DNA from: Bacteroidales bacterium
GTDB lineage: Bacteria; Bacteroidota; Bacteroidia; Bacteroidales; UBA932
Direction: 5' to 3'
NCBI GenBank assembly: GCA_022648685.1
Contig: JALCMW010000010.1
Coordinates: 1-64,000 of the forward strand
Length of the DNA stretch: 64,000 nucleotides
This document shows positions 54,104 through 62,101 of this stretch, one piece after another. The translations under genes were made by a program, and so were the position numbers. Numbering within the stretch: position 1 is the stretch's first letter; the number at the start of each line of letters is the position of its first letter. Below the pieces are notes generated by a model. That model worked only from the letters and a program-made list of their open reading frames with translations. It searched no databases and was not told the origin of the DNA.

Positions 54104-55852
54104 ATGGGAATTATTTCATCAACCATCATTTCAATCGTTGTCGGCGGCATTCTTGGCGGAGCCGTCGACAGTAATTATTCCGGGAGAATATCACAGTTCA
54201 TTACGGGACCCGAAAGTGCTGCAATACAACTTTATAATCCTGCGAATGCATCAACAGGAGGCTGGCGGGGCGAGCATGCCGGCAAATGGCTTTATGCCGC
54301 TTCGATGTCGTACGTCAGAACCGGGGACAAAGCACTGTTGGCAAGAATAGAAAATGTCGCTGATTATCTGATTTCGGTGCAGGGTGAAAACGGGTATCTA
54401 GGATGTTATACGGAATCGAAACGATTCTATGTACAGCCTTCCCCTGAAGCATACAATGTCGGCTGGGACATTTGGAACAATGCATATATATTGAAAGGCC
54501 TTTGCAAGGTTTATTCCGTCTCCGGCGAAAAAAAATATCTCGATGCCGCATCAAGGATACTTGATCTGATGTATGATACATTTATTGTCAAAGGTTTGAA
54601 AATCGCCAATACGGGGCAACATGACGGGATGGCGAGTCTCGGTACCATCGATGCTTTCGATGATTATTATGCGATAAAACCGGATCCAAAGTGCAAGGCG
54701 TTGATTTACAGATGTGTGGAAGAGATGGATTCGACTCCCGGCCTGGGGTTGCTGAAGAAGGCTAGTGCAGGAATGGATGTTGCTCTTATCGGTAATGGAA
54801 AAATATACGAAATGCTTCGGAATCTGGTAGGGCTTGCAAAAGCATCTGAAACGTTCGGTGAAAAAGATTGGCAGAAGGCTTGTCTTAATGCCTGGCAGAA
54901 TATCGTGGATTACCATCTTACTCCTCTCGGCGGTCCATGGGGCGGAATAGGACGGAGTAACAATGAAGCATTCAACAGGGCCTGCAGTTTTGCTCCTTAC
55001 CAGGTTACCGAAACATGTGAAGTGATGGAATGGATGCATTTTAACAAGGTTCTCCTTGATCAGACCGGAGATGCACGTTATGCCAATGAACTGGAGAAAA
55101 CCATTTACAATGCACTCATGGCCGCAAGATCTAAAGACGGGATTCATTGGATTTATTATTTCAGGGCAAACGGCGTTTATTGGACCGGAGATATGTGGAG
55201 CTGCTGCTGGTCCAGCGGTATGACGGCCGTCGAAGATGCTGTGAATTATTTATATTCCGCAAAAGGAAAGACGGTTTATGCCAATGTCCTTTCGCCTTCA
55301 AAGGCTTCTTTGACAATCGGCAATGGAAAGACGGTTTCGATTATCCAGAAAGGAAACTATCCTCTGGATGGGGATGTAGCCTTTAAAATAGGTACCGAAG
55401 CGTCTTTCACCCTGGCTGTTTCCAAACCTGAGTGGGCAGATTCGTATACGGTAAAACTCAATGGCAAAGATGCGGATACGAAGGTCGTAAACGGATACAT
55501 ATCGGTAAAACGTCATTGGAAGAAAGGCGACCGGTTATCGTTGGAATTCCCTTATAAAACTCGGCATATAGAAGCTGTACAGGAATACCAGGACAACAAG
55601 ACGTTTGCGTCATGGTATATGGGGAACAAGACACATTATTTCTGTTATGCGAAAGGTCCGCTTGTGTACATTTCCAATCATGCAGATACATATGACAAAC
55701 AGTCTCCGCTTGTAATAAACCGTTCCGATGCCGAAGCTCTGCAGATAAAAGGTGATGAATTCACTATCAATGATGCTGTATTCAAACCGGCTTATATGTT
55801 GCCGCCGTCTTCCGGTAAAAGAACCAGGACTTTATGGATTAAAGTCGATTGA
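54104..55852 (+). CDS. GH127-like beta-L-arabinofuranosidase-type protein (DUF1680)
   Basis: 582 residues. N-terminal hydrophobic stretch GIISSTIISIVVGGILGGAV may be a signal. The (alpha/alpha) barrel has WRGEHAGKWLYAASMSYVRT, NGYLGCYTES, FAPYQVTETCEVMEWMHFNKV (catalytic Glu region) and MWSCCWSSGMTAVEDA, where the paired Cys is the GH127 nucleophile site; a C-terminal beta domain follows. It is shorter at the N-terminus than typical DUF1680 proteins. A TTG at 54050 would add 18 residues of poor signal type. Possibly a satellite enzyme of the PUL. Confidence 0.75.
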   Translation: MGIISSTIISIVVGGILGGAVDSNYSGRISQFITGPESAAIQLYNPANASTGGWRGEHAGKWLYAASMSYVRTGDKALLARIENVADYLISVQGENGYLGCYTESKRFYVQPSPEAYNVGWDIWNNAYILKGLCKVYSVSGEKKYLDAASRILDLMYDTFIVKGLKIANTGQHDGMASLGTIDAFDDYYAIKPDPKCKALIYRCVEEMDSTPGLGLLKKASAGMDVALIGNGKIYEMLRNLVGLAKASETFGEKDWQKACLNAWQNIVDYHLTPLGGPWGGIGRSNNEAFNRACSFAPYQVTETCEVMEWMHFNKVLLDQTGDARYANELEKTIYNALMAARSKDGIHWIYYFRANGVYWTGDMWSCCWSSGMTAVEDAVNYLYSAKGKTVYANVLSPSKASLTIGNGKTVSIIQKGNYPLDGDVAFKIGTEASFTLAVSKPEWADSYTVKLNGKDADTKVVNGYISVKRHWKKGDRLSLEFPYKTRHIEAVQEYQDNKTFASWYMGNKTHYFCYAKGPLVYISNHADTYDKQSPLVINRSDAEALQIKGDEFTINDAVFKPAYMLPPSSGKRTRTLWIKVD

Positions 55853-55884
55853 TATCGAATTTTGAATATCCATAAATATTTATT

Positions 55885-55917
55885 CCGGCTGAAAAGAAAT
55901 TTTCCGCCGGTTTTTTT
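55885..55917 (+). terminator. Terminator after the GH127-like gene
   Basis: An 11-bp GC-rich stem with one mismatch (55885-55895 with 55900-55910), a 4-nt loop and seven T. Confidence 0.75.
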
Positions 55918-55996
55918 AGTGCCGGACCGGAAAGCACAAATGAGGTAACTTCCAATTTTATTTTTAAGAATGAAAACGGATTTTATTTGTTAAATA

Positions 55997-56024
55997 CAAA
56001 ACGTCCGTTTCCGCGGACGTTTTG
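55997..56024 (-). terminator. Stem-loop after the winged-helix gene
   Basis: Arms CAAAACGTCCG and its exact complement CGGACGTTTTG around a 6-nt loop, 24 nt from the end of the minus-strand regulator gene. The T-rich arm gives a weak tail on that strand. Confidence 0.6.
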
Positions 56025-56047
56025 CTAATAGATTAAATGGCATTGCC

Positions 56048-56344
56048 TTATTTTGATTCCGGTGCTTTTATATAATCCTTAAGTGCATCTACGTACTCTT
56101 CGAAGGCTTTGACACCAACTTCGGTTGCAGCACATGTAGTGCAGGGCTTTTTGCCTTTGTAGCCTTTTTCGACGGTTATGTAACCGGCTTTGCAAAGCTT
56201 GTCCAACTGGACGCTGAGATTGCCGGCAGTAGCTTTTGTTTGTTTGCGGATATAGACGAAATCCGCGTCTTCAACACCAACGAGGATGGACATGACGGCA
56301 AGTCTTAGCTGAGAGTGGAGCAATGGATTGAGTTCTCTGAACAT
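56048..56344 (-). CDS. Winged-helix transcriptional regulator
   Basis: 98 residues. Winged-helix fold: NPLLHSQLRLAVMSILVG, the recognition helix region ATAGNLSVQLDKLCKAGYI, and the wing VEKGYKGKKPCTTCAATEVG. It matches the PF13601-type DNA-binding family and is likely to control its own operon. It follows the membrane protein gene by 3 nt. Confidence 0.85.
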   Translation of the reverse strand: MFRELNPLLHSQLRLAVMSILVGVEDADFVYIRKQTKATAGNLSVQLDKLCKAGYITVEKGYKGKKPCTTCAATEVGVKAFEEYVDALKDYIKAPESK

Positions 56345-56347
56345 AGA

Positions 56348-56926
56348 TTACTTTTTAATTATCCGGATGTAAAGACCGGTCAAAGCAAGGATAAATCCGG
56401 CTACAGTGAATATCAGCATCTGGTTGCAGTCAGATGAGAATTTTGCCGCATATATCGAACCAACTATACCTGTTATGAAACCTGCAATTATTATCGGCCA
56501 ATTCTTTAGAATGACACCGCTTATCGTCTCCGTAAATCCGAAGAGGAGTATAATGGCAAGTGAGATATTCATCGGAGTAAAAAGCGCTGAAAGTAATCCG
56601 ATAGTAAGTGCAAATATACCGAAAGTACTCCAGGTCCGGCGGAGAAGACTGGAAATAAGTGACATGGGAATTTTCTCCTTATTCTTTTTGAGCAACATCG
56701 CAAGAGGATAACCTATAACCGGAAGAGCAAACCAAAGTAAGTTCCAAATAGGGGAGTCTGTTTTTTTCCATAGATACAACACTGCAAGTGAGACTACGGT
56801 TAGAAGACCTCCCCACAGTATAAAATATGAACCGTTTCTTTTGGTTATAGAGCGGCGGTTGCTGGCAAGTGTTTCGTTGATTAGTCGGAAACCTTGTTCG
56901 GCTGTCAATTCATTTTTTGTTTCCAT
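56348..56926 (-). CDS. Multi-pass membrane protein partner of the regulator
   Basis: 192 residues from ATG 56926 (METKNELTAEQ). After an N-terminal cytosolic helix there are about six membrane helices (SYFILWGGLLTVVSLAVLYL, LLWFALPVIGYPLAMLL, WSTFGIFALTIGLLSALF and three more). Paired with small winged-helix regulators in many Bacteroidetes; it may sense the membrane or antagonise the regulator. The frame runs up to 56974, but the extra residues are unlikely. Confidence 0.75.
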   Translation of the reverse strand: METKNELTAEQGFRLINETLASNRRSITKRNGSYFILWGGLLTVVSLAVLYLWKKTDSPIWNLLWFALPVIGYPLAMLLKKNKEKIPMSLISSLLRRTWSTFGIFALTIGLLSALFTPMNISLAIILLFGFTETISGVILKNWPIIIAGFITGIVGSIYAAKFSSDCNQMLIFTVAGFILALTGLYIRIIKK

Positions 56927-57000
56927 GATAATTAGATAATTTATTAATAATTTGCATGTTAGGTTCAAAGGCAATGCGCATATACCTTAAGACCACTTTG

Positions 57001-57032
57001 CAAATATAAATAAGTTTATATCATAAACCAAA
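57001..57032 (-). promoter_or_regulatory. Promoter of the membrane protein/winged-helix operon
   Basis: On the minus strand TTTG (57032-57029) is separated by 20 nt from TATATTTG (57008-57001), both exact Bacteroidetes consensus. The start codon is 74 nt downstream. The remainder of the gap up to 57271 has no recognisable gene. Confidence 0.7.
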
Positions 57033-57271
57033 TATTATCGGATTATTTTTCTTTAGTATAAGATTGGGTTTTGCATTAGAGGAAGAGGAAAGATTGCAAG
57101 ATGCAGCGGCTATTGCACGTTTTTTGCGTCGCATTAGCAGTAAATCGTTACTTTTCCATAGATTCCCGTATCTTTTCGAAAAAATAATTATATTGCTTTG
57201 GTAATATTGTAATTTCATAAGATGTATTCTTTTGAAGATACGATGTTTAACACATTTAAAAACTTATAGTT

Positions 57272-58342
57272 ATGTTACAAACAAATCAAATCCGGGAACT
57301 ATTAGGAAAAGAGGCAACCCTATTGGAATTTTCTTCACCTAAGATTACAAAAGATATGATAAATCTTCCGGGGAAAGATGCGGTAGATAATATTTTTGTC
57401 CAGTCGGACAGGAACAACCGGGTACTCGGCAATTTATCGTGGTTGTACAATAACGGACATCTGGCAGGAACGGGATACATTTCCATCCTTCCGGTTGACC
57501 AGGGTGTCGAACATTCAGGCGGGGCTTCATTCTCAAAAAATCCCATGTATTTTAATCCCGAGAACATTGTAAAACTTGCACTTTCCGCAGGCTGCAACGG
57601 TGTAGCTTCGACTTTGGGGGTATTGGGAAGCGTATCGCGAAAATATGCCCACAAGATTCCATTCATAGTAAAACTCAATCACAATGAGTTGCTGACTTCA
57701 CCCAATACTTTCGACCAGGTACTTTTTGCTTCTGTCGACCAGGCTTACGATATGGGAGCCGCAGGTGTCGGAGCCACCATTTATTTCGGTTCGCCCGAGT
57801 CCGATAGACAGATTGTGGAAATCAGCAAGACATTCGCTTATGCGCATCAGAAAGGTCTGTTTACCATTTTGTGGTGCTACCTTCGTAACAGTGATTTCAA
57901 GAAAGATGGTGTCGACTACCACGCTTCTGCGGATTTAACCGGACAAGCCAACCATCTTGGGGTTACTATCGAAGCGGATATCATCAAGCAAAAACTTCCT
58001 CAGAATAATGGCGGCTATCTTGCCCTGAATACGGCGACTGTCAAATTCGGGAAATATGACGAATTGATGTACAGCAAACTATGCTCGGATAACCCGATTG
58101 ATTTAGCCCGTTATCAGGTGATAAATAATTATGGAGGCCGTATCCCGTTGATTAATTCTGGCGGAGCTTCCGGAAACAATGACATGGCTGCGGCTGTGCG
58201 GACTGCCGTTGTCAATAAACGTGCCGGTGGCAGCGGATTGATTTTGGGCAGAAAAGCTTTCCAGAAGCCGTTCAATGACGGGGTCTCAATCATTGAAGCC
58301 GTCCAGTCGGTTTATTTGGACGAATCCATCACTATCGCCTGA
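57272..58342 (+). CDS. fbaB: Class I fructose-bisphosphate aldolase
   Basis: Splits fructose-1,6-bisphosphate into DHAP and GAP. 356 residues of the archaeal/FbaB type: [31 protein letters not shown], and INSGGASG for phosphate binding. Schiff-base lysines are expected in such positions. Upstream 300 nt hold the divergent promoter. The lactate dehydrogenase gene follows after 105 nt. Confidence 0.92.
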   Translation: MLQTNQIRELLGKEATLLEFSSPKITKDMINLPGKDAVDNIFVQSDRNNRVLGNLSWLYNNGHLAGTGYISILPVDQGVEHSGGASFSKNPMYFNPENIVKLALSAGCNGVASTLGVLGSVSRKYAHKIPFIVKLNHNELLTSPNTFDQVLFASVDQAYDMGAAGVGATIYFGSPESDRQIVEISKTFAYAHQKGLFTILWCYLRNSDFKKDGVDYHASADLTGQANHLGVTIEADIIKQKLPQNNGGYLALNTATVKFGKYDELMYSKLCSDNPIDLARYQVINNYGGRIPLINSGGASGNNDMAAAVRTAVVNKRAGGSGLILGRKAFQKPFNDGVSIIEAVQSVYLDESITIA

Positions 58343-58447
58343 CAAAATGTTTGAGCAACAATTGCAATTATAATTCAAAATTTCCGGTTTATGTTTTTCA
58401 AGTAAAAACGGGAAACCGGGAATTGATTTTTTAGAAAAAGGACAAAA

Positions 58448-59407
58448 ATGAGAACAGATAATATTACAAAAAGCAAGATCGTGATTATCGGTACGGGAAT
58501 GGTCGGAATGAGTTATGCTTATTCCTTATTGAATCAGGGTACCGTCAACGAATTGGTTTTGATAGATCTCCATAAGGAACGTGCCGAAGGGGAAGCCATG
58601 GACTTGAATCACGGTATGTCGTTTGCGCCGAGAAAGATGAAAATCTATGCCGGCGAATACGACGATTGTGCGGATGCAGATATCGTTGTGATTACTGCAG
58701 GTGTTTCGCAAAAAGAAGGGGAGACCAGAATCGATTTATTAAACAGGAATGCAGCCATCATGAGAAATGTGGTTGCCCAGATAATAAAAAGCGGATTCCA
58801 CGGGATTATTTTGGTTGCATCGAATCCGGTAGATATTTTGACTTATGTTGCATGGAAAGCTTCAGGCCTTCCGTCTTCAAGGGTAATCGGCAGCGGAACT
58901 TCACTTGATACCGCCAGACTCCGTTTCGAAATAGCTCAGAAAATCAATATTTCGGTTAAGAATATCCATGCATATATAATGGGGGAGCATGGAGATTCCG
59001 AATTTGTCTGCTGGTCGAATGCCTATGTCGGGGCAAAACCGCTTGTCGATGTGATTGAAACGATCAAAAATATAGAGTTCAAAGATTTGGAAGCAATCCA
59101 CAATTCCGTCAAAAATGCCGCTTACGAAATTATCAGGCGTAAGAAAGCGACATATTATGGTATCGGGATGACTTTGGTAAGCCTTACTTCCGCCATTTTA
59201 AATGACGAAAACAGGATCATACCGATTTCAGCATATAACGGAGGAACGTACGATATCGTCAATGACTTGTATATCGGATTACCGGCAATATTAAATGCAA
59301 CGGGCGTCGATCATGTAGTACGGCTGAAACTGAATGGAAAAGAGCAGAAACAACTTGATGATTCTGCCACAATGCTTAGGAAGATCCTGGATCAGATGGA
59401 TTTTTAG
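58448..59407 (+). CDS. ldh: L-lactate dehydrogenase
   Basis: Reduces pyruvate to L-lactate with NADH. 319 residues: Rossmann loop IGTGMVGMSYAYSL, the substrate loop AGVSQKEGETR (Gln marks LDH rather than MDH), VASNPVDILTYVAWK, and the catalytic IMGEHGDSEF. With the aldolase upstream it forms a fermentation pair. Its end faces the HipT-like gene, 49 nt apart. Confidence 0.93.
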   Translation: MRTDNITKSKIVIIGTGMVGMSYAYSLLNQGTVNELVLIDLHKERAEGEAMDLNHGMSFAPRKMKIYAGEYDDCADADIVVITAGVSQKEGETRIDLLNRNAAIMRNVVAQIIKSGFHGIILVASNPVDILTYVAWKASGLPSSRVIGSGTSLDTARLRFEIAQKINISVKNIHAYIMGEHGDSEFVCWSNAYVGAKPLVDVIETIKNIEFKDLEAIHNSVKNAAYEIIRRKKATYYGIGMTLVSLTSAILNDENRIIPISAYNGGTYDIVNDLYIGLPAILNATGVDHVVRLKLNGKEQKQLDDSATMLRKILDQMDF

Positions 59408-59456
59408 ACTTAAGGGCAGTGCCTTGAATTTTGTGTAAATGGAAGATTTGTTGATC

Positions 59457-60461
59457 CTATTCTGGCACTCGGATAAATCTGCTTATTCTCTCATTTACGA
59501 TTCTTAGATACTTGCGCTTCATTTTGTCATCCAAAAAACTGTGTTCAACAAGTGCTTTGGCTTGATCAGGCAGTTTCATATATTTATCCAAGATCCTATC
59601 GAGACGAATTTTTACAATTCCTATTTGCTCTCCGAATCTTTCAAAATCAAGGCGACATGGATGTCCTGTATTTTCCAATACGTCACTTTTCCCGATATTT
59701 GGTGATAACCCTCCGTCTAGTCCAAGATCATCGCCATTTAAGTGCAGGCTGGTATTCATTAAATCGTAGGCCGGAGCAAGACGATAATCCTGTCCTTGTC
59801 GGATAAGCGAGAAATTCTTAAGGTGATCATCTCCATTGGCATAGATGTAATTGAATAAAACTAATTCGAAGAAGCGTTCCATGTCAACCATCCAAGCTGA
59901 AATATTCTTGCGGATGGAAATAGCAATATCTTCATAGCAGCCGCTATATTTGAAATGCGATCCGTCTGTTTGTTCGTTTCTACCTACTGCAGCTGCAAAG
60001 TCTTCCATCGCTACCTTTGTTCCGTCAGAGAGTATATCAAACCTTCTGGTGATATATACCGGTTGATTATTCTGCGTGAAGCAAAGTCCATTGGCAGCCG
60101 TATTAATGCCATAAACCTGAAAAGCTATCTGCATCGTCAGGTGCTCATTTGCCGGGATCTGTTTACGAGTCTGCAACGTCTGGTCCCAAGGGGCAGGTTT
60201 CAGAATATAAGTAGAGCGTTCCTGATCTTGTGATATTCTTATCTTTCCCTTTTCAATCACTGCAGGAAACTTCTCTTGAACTCCGGAAACGGAAATCCGG
60301 TGTATGGCATCGGCAATTTCACTGGTATTTCCGAATTCATCGATGTTGAAATCCAGTATATGGCTTACCTTCTTGCCGTCAAAAAGCACTTTGATGGCTT
60401 TAGGACTATATGTCGAAAATCCTTCGGCAAGAGTGGAAGGACAATTTTTAATATTTATCAT
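59457..60461 (-). CDS. hipT: HipT-like toxin kinase (HipBST type)
   Basis: 334 residues: HipA C-terminal kinase without the N-terminal subdomain. The Gly-rich loop reads RISVSGVQEKF; S57 and S59 fit the SxS autophosphorylation motif of HipT. ATP-binding YILKPA, catalytic region YIYANGDDHLKNFSL (D211/D212) and Mg-binding APAYDLMN (D233) are all intact. The expected target is a tRNA synthetase (Trp-tRNA synthetase in E. coli O127 HipT). It overlaps the HipS-like gene by 14 nt. Confidence 0.85.
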   Translation of the reverse strand: MINIKNCPSTLAEGFSTYSPKAIKVLFDGKKVSHILDFNIDEFGNTSEIADAIHRISVSGVQEKFPAVIEKGKIRISQDQERSTYILKPAPWDQTLQTRKQIPANEHLTMQIAFQVYGINTAANGLCFTQNNQPVYITRRFDILSDGTKVAMEDFAAAVGRNEQTDGSHFKYSGCYEDIAISIRKNISAWMVDMERFFELVLFNYIYANGDDHLKNFSLIRQGQDYRLAPAYDLMNTSLHLNGDDLGLDGGLSPNIGKSDVLENTGHPCRLDFERFGEQIGIVKIRLDRILDKYMKLPDQAKALVEHSFLDDKMKRKYLRIVNERISRFIRVPE

Positions 60462-60783
60462 CAGTTATTCTCTTTAATTGTACGCCGCCGATGAAGTCTT
60501 TATCCGCCATGGCTGTAAGTATACCAAAGAAATCATTCTCATCTATTCTCAATGATCTGCATATTACTTTTCGGTTTGCACCCTCGGGGAGCATATTCGT
60601 GAAGAAAGGAAAGAGATGATCAGATTCATACACTTCCTTTCGTTTAGGCAACGTTACCGATATCGCCGGAGCATCTGAGGATAAATATTTATCATTATAA
60701 CGGAAGGAATAGCCTTTGCCCGGATTCTTTTCTATCAAGACTCCGGCCATACAATCATTCATATAAACATACAACTGTCTCAT
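60448..60783 (-). CDS. hipS: HipS-like antitoxin (HipA N-terminal subdomain protein)
   Basis: 111 residues corresponding to the HipA N-terminal subdomain 1: YMNDCMAGVLIEKNPGKGYSF, DAPAISVTLPKRKEVYESDHLFPFFTNMLPEGANRK, and the final NDFFGILTAMADKDFIGGV. In HipBST, HipS neutralises HipT. The gene lies 12 nt after hipB and overlaps hipT, which fits tight coupling of antitoxin and toxin. Confidence 0.83.
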   Translation of the reverse strand: MRQLYVYMNDCMAGVLIEKNPGKGYSFRYNDKYLSSDAPAISVTLPKRKEVYESDHLFPFFTNMLPEGANRKVICRSLRIDENDFFGILTAMADKDFIGGVQLKRITDDKY

Positions 60784-60795
60784 CTTAGCATCCGG

Positions 60796-60996
60796 TTATA
60801 TTGTTTGACGAACATTGAATTCCATCTCAAGTCCAAGCACTTCGAGGATTTTGCCGACAGTAGCCAATGACGGATTGCCCTTACCCCGCTCGATATCTTT
60901 GACAGTAGCCAAACTGATTCCTGCCATCTCTGCAATATCCTGCTGAGATAATTTAAGCGTCTTACGGCGCGATTTCATTACTTCTTTTAGCCCCAT
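60796..60996 (-). CDS. hipB: HipB-like HTH regulator
   Basis: 66 residues: KLSQQDIAEMAGISLATVKDIERG is a clear Cro/C1 HTH, followed by NPSLATVGKILEVLGLEMEF. First gene of the HipBST-type operon, likely autorepressor. It is shorter than the HipB of HipBST described in E. coli, so its stabilising tail is minimal. Confidence 0.88.
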   Translation of the reverse strand: MGLKEVMKSRRKTLKLSQQDIAEMAGISLATVKDIERGKGNPSLATVGKILEVLGLEMEFNVRQTI

Positions 60997-61005
60997 AGTC
61001 CACTA

Positions 61006-61079
61006 AAATAAACTTATTTCGTAAAAATAGAAACAAAAACCGGATAATGCAAGGAAAAGTATAATAAATTAGACTTATT
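61006..61079 (-). promoter_or_regulatory. Promoter and operators of the hipBST-like operon
   Basis: On the minus strand TTGC (61052-61049) precedes TATTTTTA (61029-61022) by 19 nt. AAATAAACTTATTT at 61006-61019 is an exact palindrome between the -7 box and the hipB start, and AATAA/TTATT pair again at 61063-61079. Both fit sites for an autorepressing HipB dimer. Confidence 0.6.
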
Positions 61080-61104
61080 AGTAAGGCGTTACATCTCTTC
61101 TTCA

Positions 61105-61749
61105 TTAAAAAATGAAAAAGTCTCTTAATGTATTTCCGGCAGTTTCCCAGCCGATAATCGCGGCTTTACGGGTGGGTCCCCAATGATACCCGCCAAATTC
61201 TCCCGATGAACGAATTACCCTGTGGCAGGGAATAAGAATAGCTACAGGATTGCTACCGATGGCATTGCCTACGGCGCGTGAAGCGTTCGGATTGCCCAGC
61301 TTTGAAGCGATATCTCTATAAGTACATAATCCACCCAGAGGTATTTCCAATAAGGCTTTCCATACTTTCAATTGGAATACGGTACCTTTCAGATGCAATT
61401 TAATTTCCTCCGGCTCACTCCGGTCGTGAGAGAAAACAGATATTGCATTCAGGTGCATCTTATCCGCCATTTGAGAATATCGTGCGTTCGGGAATTTTTC
61501 TTTCAAAATATTTAAAGCATCCTCCTGTTCATCGGCGAATGCCAGGTAGCAAATGCCTTTCGGCGTTGAAGCGACGATAACATCACCAAACGGACTTTTC
61601 GCAAAACTGTAATTGATAGAAAGACTTTCGCCCCCGTTCTTATATTCCCCTGGAGTCATTCCTTCAATATTTACAAATAGATCCTGCATTCCGGGTGTGT
61701 CTGAAAGCCCCGTTCCGTAAACCATATCAGATAAGGTGTTTTCTTTCAT
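61105..61749 (-). CDS. Methylated-DNA-protein-cysteine methyltransferase, shortened Ada type
   Basis: Repairs O6-methylguanine by transferring the methyl to its own cysteine. 214 residues: the acceptor motif LIPCHRVI with GEFGGYHWGPTRKAAI, and the HTH-like DNA-binding segment GLCTYRDIASKLGNPNASRAVG. The first 35 residues (VYGTGLSDTPGMQDLFVNIEGMTPGEYK, written in parts: VYGTGLSDTP, DLFVNIEGMTPGEYK) match the end of the AraC-type domain that precedes the methyltransferase in longer Ada homologues. So this copy has lost most of the regulator domain. No start is found upstream before a stop. Confidence 0.85.
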   Translation of the reverse strand: MKENTLSDMVYGTGLSDTPGMQDLFVNIEGMTPGEYKNGGESLSINYSFAKSPFGDVIVASTPKGICYLAFADEQEDALNILKEKFPNARYSQMADKMHLNAISVFSHDRSEPEEIKLHLKGTVFQLKVWKALLEIPLGGLCTYRDIASKLGNPNASRAVGNAIGSNPVAILIPCHRVIRSSGEFGGYHWGPTRKAAIIGWETAGNTLRDFFIF

Positions 61750-61876
61750 AATCTCGATGTTTACGTTCGCCTTGAATCTGGCGCTGTGTTTTCTTGCTGT
61801 TTCTTTCGTTATTGCTAAATTTAATCTATTATCTAAAACTCAGCCGGCAAAGTAACGTAAAATAGTAAACAATTCT

Positions 61877-61884
61877 TATCTTTG
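61877..61884 (+). promoter_or_regulatory. -7 box of the riboswitch transcript
   Basis: TATCTTTG matches the consensus exactly and lies 8 nt before the aptamer's first stem, so the transcript begins almost at the riboswitch. Confidence 0.6.
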
Positions 61885-61892
61885 CAGCCGAA

Positions 61893-62016
61893 ATCTTCAG
61901 GGTCGGGTGAAATTCCCAACCGGCGGTATAGTCCGCGAGCCCGGAATGCAGTCTTGCAGGAAAGGTTGAGCCGTTGAAACTACGGCACCGACGGTAAAGT
62001 CCGGATGAAAGAAGAT
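61893..62016 (+). ncRNA. FMN riboswitch (RFN element)
   Basis: The aptamer shows P1 ATCTTC (61893-61898) pairing with GAAGAT (62011-62016) and the conserved blocks: AGGGTCGGGTGAAATTCCC, AACCGGCGGTATAGTCC with CGCGAGCCC, then GCACCGACGGTAAAGTCCGG and ATGAAAGAAGAT. These are the hallmark FMN-binding loops. It would switch off expression when FMN is ample. The following 85 nt up to ATG 62102 contain no strong terminator, so translation control is more likely. Confidence 0.93.
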
Positions 62017-62101
62017 GAACTCCCGTTTTCTTTACGTGAGATATATGTTCAGCCCTGTCAGATTGTAATAGTTAAGTTTAACATTAAATTGCAACTGACT
62101 T

